Shown in pieces: positions 11,257 through 23,796 of a stretch of 64,000 nt of DNA. A program made the translations under genes and the position numbers. Source of the stretch: Epiperipatus broadwayi. Lineage: Eukaryota; Onychophora; Udeonychophora; Euonychophora; Peripatidae. Within the stretch, counting starts at the first letter, position 1. Each line of letters begins with the position of its first letter. The stretch covers positions 3,046,572-3,110,571 of the forward strand of contig JAQFVV010006238.1 of NCBI GenBank assembly GCA_028023455.1, given 5' to 3'. The notes beneath the pieces were generated by a model. It was not told the DNA's origin. It worked only from the letters and a program-made list of their open reading frames with translations, and did not search any database.

Positions 11257-12778
11257 TTAAAACAGGCAAAAATCTCCATACAGTAGTGCCACCTGTGCTA
11301 AACAGAGTAATCAATGGATGCCAGAAGGCTTGTGCATAAAATCCCTATCTAGTGCCTATGCATCTAATATCCCCAGACTAGTTTCTGGCTTGTGGCTTTC
11401 GTCAGTGATGAGCCTTGGATCTGAGAGCACTGCATCTAGATCTTAGGATCTAATGCAACCCTCCAGCAGCCATATTTTATTTTTACTTAACTACAAAACT
11501 ATGAAAATAAAATTGAAAACACAGTAGTATTTTCAATCCAAGCTCATTAGCTTATGTAGTCATATAGGTCTGAACTCAGATTAGTACCCATACATTTTGG
11601 TATTTTTAGTACTTTAACAACCATAGCCACCACTATCCTATTAGACAGGATTGGTATTAAACCACTAAACATTACATGACCATAATTTCTTGTGTTTACT
11701 CATAACTGTTATTAAAACAGGCAAAACTCTCCATACAGTAATGCCATTCAGTGCAAGCCAGAGTAATCATTGGATATCAGAAGGCTTGTGGATAAAATCC
11801 CTACCTAGTGCCTACTCATCCAATATTCTCAGACTAGTTTTTAGCTTTTGTCAGTGAAAAGCCTTGGATTTGAGAGCACTGCACCTAGACGTTAGGATGT
11901 AATGCAATCCTCCAGCAGCCACCTTTTATTTTTACTTAACTACAAAACTATGAGAATAAAATTGAAAACACAATGAAAAATTTTCAATCCAAGCTCATTA
12001 GCTTATATAGTCATATAGGTCTGAACTAAGTTTAGTACCCATACATTTTGATGTCTTTGGTTTTTTAATAACCATAGCCACCACTATCCTATTAGGCAGG
12101 ATTGGTATTAAACCACTAAACATCACATGATCACCATTTCTTATGCTTGCTCATAATTGTTATTAAAACAGGCAAAATTCTCCATACAGTAGTGCTACTT
12201 AGTGCAAGCCACAGTAATCAATGATGCCAAAATATATGGGTACTGAACTGAGTTCAGACCTATATGACTATATAAGTTAATGAGCTTGGATTGAAAACAT
12301 TATTGTGTTTTCAATTTCATTCTCATAGTTTTATAATTAAGAAGAGATAAAAGGTGGCTCCTGGAGGGTTGCATTAGATCTTAAGATCTAGATGCAGTGC
12401 TCTCTGATCCAAGGCTCCTCACTGATGAAAGCCAAAAACTAGAAAATATTATTGTGTTTTCAATTTCATTCTCATAGTTTTGTAATTAAGAAGTGATAAA
12501 AAGGTGGCTGCTAGAGGGTTGCATTAGATCCTAAGATCTAGATGCAGTGCTCTCAGATCCAAGGCTTCTCCTCACTGATGAAAGCCACAAGCTAGAATCT
12601 AGTCTGAGGATATTGGATGAATAGGCACTAGATAGGGATATTATGCACAAGCCCTCTGGTATCCATTAATTACTCTGGTTTACACTGAGTGGCACTATAT
12701 GGAATGTTTTGCCTGTTTTAATAACAGTTATGAGCAAGCATAAGAAATGGTGATTGTGTGATGTTTAGTGGTTTAAAG
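11257..12778. mobile_element. Compound FBR element: direct plus inverted units
   Basis: Two direct units of about 455 and 451 bp begin at AACAGGCAAAA (11261 and 11716). A third unit starts at 12167 and stops after about 75 bp. The sequence then continues in the opposite orientation: a partial inverted unit at about 12232-12440 and another at about 12440-12778, ending GTGATGTTTAGTGGTTTA. Each full unit contains GTAGTGCCAC, AATCAATGGATGCCAG, CCCTATCTAGTGCCTA and CTAATGCAACCCTCCAGCAG. The whole is flanked by an 11-bp duplication, so it may have been inserted as one piece or grown in place afterwards. No coding capacity is seen. Confidence 0.8.
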
Positions 12779-12789
12779 AGATACTGATA

Positions 12790-14555
12790 CAGACTGCTAT
12801 CAGCAATTTGCTGCCCCTGTTGGCATTCTCTAACAAGTCATTAATTAAAGACAACAGCTAAAACAAGTAACAAAATGAAGAGAATTTCAAAATTTCAATT
12901 CTAATTTTAAAACATTAAAATAAACTTTTTTGTGATAAAAAAACTTGCACTGTAATCATTATTTATTTTCTTTTACTACATAATCATCAGTTCTGCAGTA
13001 ATTATTAAATTTGAACTTTATAAATATAGATGAGTGTTTTCTTAAATTTCTTATTAGTAAAAGAAAATTTTAAAATGTTTTATTTCTGTAAGTTTGAAAT
13101 GTAAAATGAATGCTGTAAGATATTACTTTATTTATATTCTGTTAAACATATTAACTTTTTAGCAGCATTCTTCAATGCAAACTAAGGTAATAAAATTTGA
13201 GATACATAAATGGTGGATAACTTAAGATGTGTGTATTTGTTAATTATTGGGCAAATTGTATAATGTGTAATGATATTCAATGACCAGAGGATTATTCAGT
13301 TTTATGTGTGCGAATTGGCTGATGTTGCATGCATTGATACGATTGAAGTACGGAGAAGTTAGAGATAATTAGTTTATGGTATATTATTGATCTCAGATGT
13401 AATCATGAGTCCTGGTATTCTTTATTAAGCTTCTTTTTATTAAACATATTACAATATGCATTGATGAAACAACCTTACCTTTGTGCTGTAAAATTATATT
13501 TAAGTATATTACCCCTGCTTCTTTTTGTATTTATAATTTATACCCTCTGGTGCTCCATTTTTAAGCATGGTACCTCAATAGTAATTATATACCAATACTA
13601 TTTGTTTTGATTTGTCTTTTATAAAAAACTTGGCAGTCACATGTAGTCATATGATATTCATTTCCTGAAACTTGAATGTTGGTAGTCATAGCAATAACCT
13701 TATCATTTTTGAGCAACAGTAAATTAATTTTAAGTTTATTCTACATATATTGATTTCATTTTATTATTTATTAATACTTAATAGGTCAGTGAAAGGAAAA
13801 CATCATGATAGTGCATTTATATAAAGGTTATGTTATCTATCTTATATATAAATAGAGTTTCTTATCACCATGATTGCTATTAAAGAAAAAGTGATTCTGT
13901 GTGAGTGGATTTGGTTATTGATGTTATCTTGCTAGTAAAATTAACTTTTCTCCCTGTGAGTATATCCCCAATAGTCTTGGATTTTAGGGTAGCCTAAAAT
14001 AATAATGAAATTTAGGTTTTTCACCTTCTGTTAAGTGTGACATCACTGTAACCAAATCTGTATGCATTACAATAAAGATAGTGGGATAGATAGAATAGGA
14101 GGTGGATGAACTTTATGATGTAGTAGTTACCATATTTGCATACCCTTGATTTTGTGCTGAATTACCAATGATATTGTTTTTTTGATTGACTAGGATTTTC
14201 AACCCAGCATAGCCCTTTTTAAAGGAGGCAAACCATAACCAACTCACCTATTTTTGATCAGCAAATTGGTATATAAATATTTATAGCCAGAGAATAAACA
14301 AAGAAGAAAAATTTATCACATTCTCACCGACTGGCAGTTAACAGCCTGATGAGTATTGCCTTATTCCCTCCACCAATATATCTGTGTAGATAGGCTATTT
14401 TAAGTGTACATATATATATACCAAGAGAAGGGGGAGACTAGATAGAGAAACATTACCATCTTCCAGCAATATAAATCTTGGAACCAAATTATCTAATTAT
14501 AGTTATCTTTTTTGCATATGTGTGTTTCGGGGACTTTTTTTTAAAAAAAAAAAAA
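12790..14555. other. Intron sequence, nothing recognised
   Basis: Apparently single-copy AT-rich intron DNA. No open frame with a recognisable domain and no repeat shared with the rest of the window. Confidence 0.5.
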
Positions 14556-14725
14556 ATCGACCAACTGATGAGTGCTGGTTTAGCATGAAATACGTATATT
14601 GGTGATTATTTATCTTTTCTACATGTGTGTGTGGTCATGTGTATCGGTTGTATGAGATAGTGTGGATAGTTGAAGGGTGCTTGAAAAAATCTGAGTTCAA
14701 ATCCCCTATACTTACAATTAAGCTC
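14556..14725 (+). mobile_element. SINE copy with tRNA-like B-box region
   Basis: Begins with GACCAACTGATGAGTGCTGG and TTTAGCATGAAATACGTATA, then TTATTTATCTTTT. It ends with TGAGTTCAAATCCCC, which resembles a tRNA T-arm/B box (GTTCRAATC). The copy at 18805-18965 shares the same order. tRNA-derived SINEs are known from octopus; identity with a named family was not checked. Confidence 0.7.
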
Positions 14726-15635
14726 CCAGGTTTGTGAAGAGTGCCTGGTTTTCAAATATTTACGTAAACATGCATGTAAATTAAATTTAAAATATACATA
14801 AGAATTAGACAATATAATTTAGCCCTTAACAATTAGTGCTAGAATAATACACACTACTTCTCATTAACTCCCAAACAAAAAGGCGTTCTATTGTTTTTAT
14901 AATCTCAAAGTTCAAACTAAACAAAAAGAAAGAAACAGAGAGAGGGGGATAGGGAGAGATCGAGAGAGAGAGGTGTCGATTCATTAGACTGCATAATTTT
15001 TGAATGTATTAATTAAAAAAATATTTTTAGAACTCTTTTTCAAATACTAAACTTTTATTTAAAAGTTAATTATTTTATCTTTTTTTTAAAAAATAAAAAA
15101 CAATCTTTTTTTTATTAACTATTGAGATTTAAAATATGTTTCATGTTAATACTAATTACGCTGAAATTTAAATTAAAAGAAATTTATGCAAAATATATAT
15201 ATTAAGTAGATTTTAGAAGTAAAATTAATTAACTCGTATTGGTTTTTCTAAATATTCTAATTAAAAATAAAATGTAAATTCAAATTTTATTTGAGTTCCT
15301 GTATGTAAATTTATACTCATTATTTAAATAAAAATAGATTTTTCTTTTTATGAAGTATAAAAATGGTTTTGTACATATTTTAAAAATAAATATTTTATCT
15401 AACATTGAAATACATTTTTGTAAAAGCTTTTATAAAAACTTTTTTTTTAAAGCATTTTATCGAAATTTAAGCAGAATCTATAAAAAGAAAGTCCTTAGAT
15501 GTATAAATTGTTAAATTAAATCTTTATCGAAAGTATTTTTACTAAAATCTTTTTTTTTAAAAAAAAAAAAAAGCATTGTAATATAATATATAATTTAATC
15601 ATTTAATATTTATTATAAAGCTTTACAAACCTTAA
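14726..15635. other. AT-rich intron sequence with a short GA-rich tract
   Basis: A GAGAGAGG-rich purine tract lies at about 14936-14975. The rest is T/A-rich with many homopolymers; no gene seen. Confidence 0.5.
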
Positions 15636-15745
15636 TACATGGTGTAAAATGGCTTCTTAAATGAAATCAGAGATTTTTGTGTGTAGGATATATAACCAGG
15701 AACCCTTTAAGCCAATTTAACCTTCCATTCTGCAAACAACTTATA
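15636..15745 (-). mobile_element. LINE-B, old 3' end fragment
   Basis: Diverged match to the LINE-B 3' end: ATGGCTTCTTAAATGAAATC, then an AGGAACCCTTTAAGCCA segment and TTTAACCTTCCATTC, in the same order as in younger copies (CTTCTCCTTAAATGGAGTC, AAACCTGTTAGCCAC, CTTCCATTCCCCAC). Confidence 0.6.
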
Positions 15746-16795
15746 ACCTAATAAACTTATTTAATTTTTATTCCTTATTATCCCAAGATCTGGTTCATTG
15801 ATTTCTTTTGTATTCCTATGCCATTATAGTAAAATGTGTTTCAATATTTCCACTATCTTGCTTTTATATTATCAAATTTTATTATGAAGACTCAAATCAA
15901 ACAATCTTAGAACTCACAATGGCTTCAACTGGTCGTATATATTTTTATATGTCTTAATTTTATAAAATTTTAAAATCTGAAAAGCTGTCCATTTCAGTAC
16001 CTTCTTAGGTATTTCTCTACTTTGCAAAAATCAAACTAGTTTGAGAATTTAACTCATGTAGCATAATTGTATGCCTTTTTTCAAATTTATACTGTCTTAT
16101 ACTGCTTGTAGTCTAAATGGAAGTAAATTTTTTTCATGCTTTACAAACTATTCCTTTTTTTAACTTTCTTAAATAAATATACTATCATAACTAATGCTTA
16201 TAATACTAAAAGACAAATTTATTTTTAAAAAGCAATCAGCTGATTCTAGTTTGAAGCTATTTTAAGCACAAGTAATTTTATTCACCCATTTTTGTGATTT
16301 TTTAATATTTTAAAAAAAAAATTAGATAAATATTTTAACACCTATTGTAAATAATGCTTGTAATAAAAAAATCAAATTTTGAATGATAATTATATAAACA
16401 AAGATTTTTAAGAATGATATTATCTACCATTTATAATAGGATTTACATTACAAAATCACATTACATCTGTTGCAGAATTAAAATCTCTACCTTTTTCTTT
16501 TTTTTTTATTTGAAAATTTCTCAACTCTCTATACAATTGATTCTGATTCTCCATTAACATAACTTCAAAAACACATGTTCAATATTACCTGTCTTATTCT
16601 AACTACAATTCAAGTCCATATTTCATTTATGCCACCTTCCCCTACTATTTGAAGTTTCTGCACCTGTATCAAATATCATCAAGATCCCTTTAATGCAGTC
16701 ATACATCCTTTCATGTTTTATATAATTTTTAACCTTGGTACTATAGTGAGCACTAAAATGTTCTTTATAAAGCACAGAAAGAAATAAAATCTTTA
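15746..16795. other. Intron sequence, possible very old LINE remains
   Basis: No clear feature. The pyrimidine-rich character of 15760-16750 on the + strand resembles the minus-strand LINE-B copies, but I could not align any motif with confidence. Confidence 0.35.
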
Positions 16796-17270
16796 ATGTT
16801 TGGTACAGTTCATCTGAAAATTCATGTAAAGTTCAAGCGGCAGAACTAATGGAATTGAGATGCAACTCCAACAAATTTGAACTCTAGAATCTGTCACTCT
16901 GTCATTTTTTTAAATCAATCAAGATTTTGAAAAATAAAGTATAAAGATTAAAGCCCATAACAAACTCCCAATGCCTTCAGGATGTCAAACACAAATCAAA
17001 AGGATCTAAGATTTTATATTATAAAGTGGGAACACTTTTTCTTTTATAGAGAAAAGGTTGCAATATTGCAAATAGCTTTTAAAAAATGTTATTACTCATC
17101 TAAATAAGAGTCATATATCATGTGACCCTATTTCTGACGAGTGCCAAAGCACGAAACCATGGTCAGGGGTTTGGGGAGGGGTTCCTGACAGAGATATTTT
17201 AAGTGCTGGCTCTGGCTAAGCATTTATCATAAAGCTTGTAGAGTAATGGGCAATCCTCATTGTTTTTATT
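16796..17270 (+). repeat. Interspersed repeat R2, copy 1
   Basis: Contains TTCATGTAAAGTTCAAGCGG and GAACTCTAGAATCTGTCAC at about 16818-16895. At 17137-17240 it reads GTGCCAAAGCACGAAACCAT, GGTCAGGGGTTTGG and TCTGGCTAAGCATTTATCAT. The latter block is the reverse complement of 22300-22410, and a similar AAGTTCAAGC / CTCTAGAATTC block occurs next to that copy. Type unknown; possibly a SINE or foldback. Confidence 0.55.
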
Positions 17271-17985
17271 ACTCATCTGTTTGCAAAGACTTAAAAAGCA
17301 CTGTTTTTTAAAAACAGAAATAAAAATGATTACTGTTTTGTAGTAATTGCTTTAAATTTCTTTAACGTTCATATTATTCAAGAATACTCAAGATTTGAGA
17401 AAGAGGAAGAATTGCCAGTAATGCTATTGACATGAAGTTCAAATCTGAGTCGAATAAATGTTTTCAGATCACAAACAATCCAGTAAACATTCATTAGTGG
17501 TTGATAAATAAATATCTGTCTGTTGTTAATTAAATGATAATGGTTCCACATTGATTTGAGTTGTTCAAATGTTCACCAATTTGCCTAGCCTTTAGTTATG
17601 TACTTTTTTACTTTGAGGTGGGAATTTTGTATTATTGTTGTTATTAATATGCTTATTTACAAGTGCATTGTGGAATATAAGCTCATTATATGTTATTATA
17701 TTATTCTAACAATTTTAACAAGAATATAAATAAATTATGGATTAGCAAATACATAATGATAGAAGGAATAATATTAAAAATATTACTATAATAATTCAAA
17801 AGCCAGATTTGATTTTATCTGACAAATAGATTGGTGTTGATATAAGAAGTATATATTATTTGCAAGCTTGTATTTAGTTATTCCATGAATATATTATTAT
17901 ATTATGTTTAAAAAAATTTAAATTTGAGCATATTTTAATTTCTAAATTTAATATCAAAATATATCTACTGTAAGATATGGGATTA
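17271..17985. other. Intron sequence, nothing recognised
   Basis: AT-rich; no repeat or exon signal supported. Confidence 0.5.
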
Positions 17986-17989
17986 TACC

Positions 17990-18560
17990 ATCATTGTCAA
18001 CAGTATTCTGTTCCATTGACATGTCCAGAAAATAGGCACATCACCAATTTATCTATTTCTCCATTCTCTTCATTTCCCAGCCCTTCAATTCCACATAATT
18101 CTTCCTATCTCTTAAATCACCCAGCAATATCAAGCTTTTCCACCCTTTCTTTTTGTTTTTATTCACCATTCCCTCCAAAATGTCTTTCATTAAATGATAC
18201 TTTTTTGTTAATATTTGTCCAATCGAGTTTCTCTTTCTATCTTTAATTTCCTCAGTCTTTTTTTTTCAATTAGTCTTTTCAAAACTTTCTTAATTATTAT
18301 TTTATTCATCCAACTAATTTTTTACATCCCTCTCCATGACCACATCTCAAAAGCTTCCAATCTGTTCTTAACTTTGTTACTCAGTATCTACATTTCACAA
18401 CCATACAATAATGCATTCCATACATATTTAATTGATCTTTTACTTAATTCTCACTTTCCACAAATTATTTTCTTTCTCTTAGCAAATTCTTTCTTTGACA
18501 ATGCTGTTTCTTTTCTTAACTTCATCTTTTACACGTCAATACAAGTCATTATTAAAATAT
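17990..18560 (-). pseudogene. LINE remnant, third family, post-RT region
   Basis: The minus strand at about 18400-18300 reads LLYGCEM, a stop, then ILSNKVKNRLEAFEMWSWRG and KISWMNKI. This is the region following the reverse-transcriptase core in many LINE proteins (LLYGSETW...R.EAFEMW..RR.L.I.W). Stops interrupt it. The + strand open frames across 17977-18562 are shadows of it. The sequence differs from both the RTE and LINE-B copies here, so it is a separate and older family. Confidence 0.7.
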
Positions 18561-18804
18561 GAATAAGTGTATGCCACACTACAAAATGGATATGTGAAAG
18601 AAGGAAAAAAATGGTAGAATTAATTTCCGTTTTATAAAAATTAAGTGGCATCTACACATTGAATTTGCATATTAATTGATGATCCCAATGCATTAAGGAT
18701 TTATAAAAACTGACATTAGGGAGTTTGTAACAACATTCCATTAAAGTATGAAGATTGGCTATCTTAATATAAAGCTGAGCACTGATTGTATATATGTGTG
18801 TGGA

Positions 18805-18965
18805 TAGTAATCTAGACCAACTGATGATTGCTGGTTTAGCATGAAATATGTATATTGATGATTATTTATCTTTTCAACATGTGTGTGATCAGGTGGATCA
18901 GCAATATGAGATGGCACTGAGAGTAGTGGATCACGTGAAAGTCTGAGTTCGAATCCCGCATATAT
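18805..18965 (+). mobile_element. SINE copy with tRNA-like B box
   Basis: Same family as 14556-14725: GACCAACTGATGATTGCTGG, TTTAGCATGAAATATGTATA, and at the 3' side GAGTTCGAATCCC, an excellent B-box/T-arm match. A-box-like sequence is weaker. Confidence 0.75.
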
Positions 18966-19517
18966 TACATATATAAATGCAGATGTTTATACATCTTAAA
19001 GAAAATTGAATGAAGAATTCACAGGTTCTATTTATACTCATAAATTCTTAAAAGAATGAAAGTTATAACCAAAAATATCTATATCATTTTTTCTGTAATG
19101 TTGCCCTTAAAAAAAAAAAAAGAAGAGGAGAGAAAGAATTAATTAACCTAATTCATATAGTTTGCTGAGCAAAGATAGACCATCTATGCAATATTTAAAA
19201 GAATTATTTCTTATCTATGAGACTGAATATGATTAGGAAAAGTAAACAATTTTTTTTTGTATTTTTTTTTTCTGTAAGGACAAAAAAAAAATGTAATGTT
19301 GGTATTAAAAAAAAAAAATTGTAATTAGGGGAGAAACACCAGAGAGGCTCTTTTGAACAAAACTGTAAACTCAAGAAAGAAGTTTAAAAAAATGGAATAA
19401 TAAGAATCAATATATTGCTTATTTCAACCAGCTAAAAAAGCTGTGTTAATGGCATTCGATAGAGATAAGCTGGTCAGAACAGCTGCTGCGGAATTATAAA
19501 GTATTGATTAAGCTAAT
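18966..19517. other. Intron sequence, nothing recognised
   Basis: A-rich stretches (poly-A runs near 19110, 19285 and 19310); no gene seen. Confidence 0.5.
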
Positions 19518-19528
19518 ATAGTAATACT

Positions 19529-19856
19529 AAACAGGCAAAAACTTTCCATATAGTAGTGTCACCTTGTGCTAACCAGATTAATCAATGGATGCCAGAAGGC
19601 TTGTGCATAAAATCCCTATCTAGTGCCTACTCTTCCAATATCCCCAGACTAGTTTCTGGCTTGTGGCCGTCATCAGTGAGGAGCTATGGATCTGAGAAGA
19701 CTGCACCTAGATCTTAGGATCTAATGCAACCCTCCAGCAGCCATCTTTTATCTCTACTTCACTACAAAACTATGAGAATGAAACTGAAAACACAATAATA
19801 TTTTTAATCTAAGCTCAATAGCATGACATGGTGATCATGTGATGTTTAGTGGTTTA
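19529..19856. mobile_element. FBR element, single copy
   Basis: Starts AAACAGGCAAAAACTTTCC, runs through CTAATGCAACCCTCCAGCAG and ends GTGATGTTTAGTGGTTTA. Flanked by ATAGTAATACT (19518-19528) and ATAGAAATACT (19857-19867), an 11-bp duplication with one mismatch. Confidence 0.75.
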
Positions 19857-19867
19857 ATAGAAATACT

Positions 19868-22235
19868 ATCATTGAAACATCACAATAAGGGAGTAAAACC
19901 TTTTTTTAGTTCTGAGGTTATTAGAATCTGAAACTATGTAATCTCCTATCAATTTTGAAGGTATGCTGTTCTTACCCCTGCCAACTATCAATGAAATAAT
20001 AACAAGTAGTTTCCTGCCACCTCTCTTCTGATTTTTATAGATCTATAACCGTTAATAATAGAGAAGAGCTAAAGAAAATAAATCAGATGAAGTATTGAAC
20101 TTTATATGATAATAACTATCTAGTATATCAAATATCCAAAAGGTTTGAATCTATTCTAATCGACTAATCATAAAATCAGAATCTTGAAAGTATTGGGTAA
20201 AATCCATTTTATGTAAATAAAAGACCGTTAAAAATGATTATTACATAATTTAAAATTTATTTTGATTTTTCTACTTAATATTTAAAATTATTATTACACA
20301 TCTTTTAATATTTCTGCTTAATATTTACTCCCAAACATATTTTAAATTTTGCTGCCTAATATTTAAAAGTTATCAACACATATTTTGATATGTATTTTAT
20401 TTTCCATGCCCAATATTTAATATTCATGGCAACAGATATATTAATATTTATTTATTTATTTTTGTCAATCTTTAATACTTCTTATTATTCGGACATGTAT
20501 TGGTTTGTTAATTACTACTATTAATTATGTGAAAATATCGTCAGTAGCTAACGTAAGCATAACGGAGCTTGTGGGTTAAAATCAATCAATTTGAGTGACC
20601 TCCATTATGAATGCAGTCCTGCCTGAACATGTACTTTCATTGTTTTGATTTATATGGAAATAGATTAGAATGATTGTAAATACTATAGTTGTAAGTAAAT
20701 TTTATTGACTTTTTTTAAAATTCACATTATTTTAAATCTAATTGTTCATTTCCTCTCTTTCATTTCAAGCCAAGTTAGAAATAATTTGTCATACACCCTG
20801 AGTAAAATACATCTTAGACAAACAATTGAAAGTATTATACTGTTGTCATGGTAATGCTGCCAGAGGAGTACTAAGAGGCATTATACGAAAGTGATGCTCT
20901 GGAATAACTACCCTATAAAAATGCTTATTTATGACTTGGCTACATAATATTCAATATATTTAATGAGCCATAAGATGTTGATATGAGTTATGAGTAGTGG
21001 AGGGGTTCGTTATAAATTCTTATTCTATAAGTTTTATTTCATTAGAGTTTCTAATGAGGTTTTACAAAAAAATGCTAAACTGGATTAAAATTTTACAAGC
21101 AATGACAAGATAACAGTAACAATGTTCTATATGATTTGGTGCAATATCGTTGTGAACTCTGGATATTAAGTCCATGATTTGTGATTCAGTTCCATCACTT
21201 CTAGTACTTCAAATTCTTATGAACTTATGAGCATTACATAATTTGATTGTTTAATGTCAAATTCTATTGTTTAATTGGAACATCCTATTACCTTGAAACT
21301 AAACCTTTATCTAGAGAAAACATTTTCTTATATACTTATAATAATACCTACATTCTGTGGGAATTTGCAATCAAGAACAACAGGAAAATGATAAACTTCT
21401 AGATTTTATCAAAACATTTATAAACTATTTTCACTTATAAGATACTGAAATAGTGTCACATTATATATATAATATAAATTTTTAAAATCATATCTTGATT
21501 CAAGCTTTGAAATAAGTAATAATAATAAAAAAGATTATATAATATTTAAACACTTTATTTTGCTTTTGCGTTTAAAATGTATTGGGAAAATATCTCTAGA
21601 AGTAACCCTATCCCCTCACTTTTGATTATATTATAATTATATTTTTTGTTTTTACAACATCACCAGTGATGCCAAATCAATAAACAGAAGAGACATTTGT
21701 TTCACCATTTTTAAAAAATGGATGATATAGGAGGCAATTTGCATACATTTGCATATAACTAATAATCTGAAAAGACTATGAATATGGAGCAACAAGGGTT
21801 CTGAAAGCGCTAAGTCTGTAAATCAGAATATATATACAAAAGCCTACATATTATTACATAAAAAGTTTCACCACAACACATCAGTGTATTATTAATAAGG
21901 ACATTGAAACTCATCTAACACTGATGAATGCTGGATTCTTTACTCACCAGATTTTAGTAAAGCTAAATACCCATTTACTTACCACTATAGAATTGATAGC
22001 TGGGTTGTTCATTAGCCATATCTTTAACCTGCATGTAGCCTAAAAAATTAGGTCACAATATGCAGTCAAATGTGCTAACTGTTACACCTTAAAGCTCTTT
22101 AATTTGTGCTTGCTTACATTTTATTTTAAAGAGATCTCTCCCCAATCCATATAGAGATATAAAGTTTAAAAATGTTTTGATTCTCTAATATTAATTGTAC
22201 TAATAATAAAATATGTAATCGAAGTAGTCAAAATA
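19868..22235. other. Intron sequence, nothing recognised
   Basis: Long AT-rich stretch. A weak tRNA-like segment occurs near 21140-21210 (B-box-like GATTCAGTTCC) but is not strong enough to call. No exon seen. Confidence 0.45.
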
Positions 22236-22560
22236 AGTCATAGATCACATGACCCAATTCTCTTAAGCTTGTAAGATATAAACAATGAGCATTGCCAATT
22301 CCTGGACAAGCTTTGTGATAAATGCTTAGCCAGAGCAAGTATTTAAAATATCTGTCAGAACCCCCCCCCCAACCTCTGACCATGGTTTCATGCTTTGGCA
22401 CTCCTCAGAGAGGCACTAGGATAGGTTCAGACATATTTATTCAGGAGTTCACACGAAGTTCAAGCACCGGAAGTGACAAAACAGACATGATCCATCAACT
22501 TTGACCTCTAGAATTCACGATTCTTTCACTGCACTAAATCTGGCAGGAAAAATAATCTTT
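22236..22560 (-). repeat. Interspersed repeat R2, copy 2 (inverted relative to copy 1)
   Basis: AAGCTTTGTGATAAATGCTT, AGCCAGAGC, a C10 run and CCATGGTTTCATGCTTTGGC are the reverse complement of 17140-17240. A further segment with AAGTTCAAGCACCGG and CTCTAGAATTCACG resembles 16825-16895. The open frame at 22322-22504 lies in this repeat and is not called. Confidence 0.6.
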
Positions 22561-23727
22561 GTGATAAATGTTTATAAATAGCTATACAATAAGTAATTTT
22601 AAACAACATATCACTTAACAATTTTGTGAAATCTATATTAGTATAATTTATTAAATTATTGATATGTAAAAGCTTTTGCTTATATTTTTTTCATAACAAA
22701 ACGTAAACAATATACAGTATACATTTTGTTTTTGCCCTGACTTTTATTTAAATTTTACACGTGTGCAGAATATTTTTTTTTTTTGTAGATCATATTTTAA
22801 AAGTTTTGCGAGAATAAAAATTTGTTGTGAAAAACAGTTTTCGAGGTGACGTTGTTATTACATTCTGCAAAAATTCAACATTATTAATAGACTTTCTTAA
22901 AGAAAATCATAAACCTTTTTTTTTTTTTAAAAAAAAGTTATATTTTTAAGATCCATAAAGTTTAGATTAGCCTCTTTTTCCCGACTTTTTATCTTTTATT
23001 CACAAATATTTGGATTCATTTCTTTTTTTTTGTAATCTTATATTTAAACCTTTGCTCCAGTGCACACAAAAATTAATGTTTTCTTTTTTGGAGTTTTTTA
23101 AATTTTAGTTTTCTAGGCATAAGTCATTCTCGTATTGATTATTGGTAAAATAGAACGTAAATTTTATTCGGCTTTCAACAATTACTAAAATGTCATAAAT
23201 TCATTTAATTAAATATAAAACAATGCTGGAAATTTGAAAGTAATTATTTTTTTTAATACTAAAGAAGTAATAATTACATCAATTTTTTAAATGCAGAATT
23301 ATGTTTTTAAAGACATAAAAATTTATAAAATTTAAATATTACATAAACATTTTAATGACTAAAAATATTGATATATATATTTTAGAAAAAATATTTAAAT
23401 GGGTTTAGATTTATTTTTATTATTTTTTAAATACTCTTTTTAAAAAAAAAAAACTAATAATTTTAAATATTGAAATTTTATGTAATTTTGTTTTAATATG
23501 CATAATTACATTTTCAAAAATGTTACAAAGCTTTCTAAAGAATTCTATTTTAATCACGAAGGGAAAAATCACATTAAAAACTGATTATGGATTTTATGAA
23601 TGCTAAGTAATTTTCTTCTTCTTTTTTATTTTAAAGTTAAATCATATTTAGATTTATAAGTTTTAAAATTTCATGAATCTTAGTAATATTTTTTTTTTTA
23701 TTGTTTAACAAAACTTTCATTATTTAT
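22561..23727. other. Very AT-rich intron sequence, nothing recognised
   Basis: Poly-T and poly-A runs dominate; no gene or repeat family supported. Confidence 0.5.
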
Positions 23728-23781
23728 ATTAAGTATATAATTTTTTTAAAAGAAAAGAAAAAAATTATATACTTAATATAA
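23728..23781. repeat. Imperfect 54-bp palindrome
   Basis: ATTAAGTATATAATTTTTTT is mirrored by AAAAAAATTATATACTTAAT around a short A/G-rich spacer. It lies just upstream of RTE copy C. Confidence 0.75.
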
Positions 23782-23796
23782 AGTTGTTGTTTTTTT

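Noticed and set aside
17977-18562. Two + strand frames (89 and 115 aa), hydrophobic, membrane-protein-like
   Set aside because: They are antisense shadows of a minus-strand LINE remnant; the hydrophobic look comes from its pyrimidine-rich complement.
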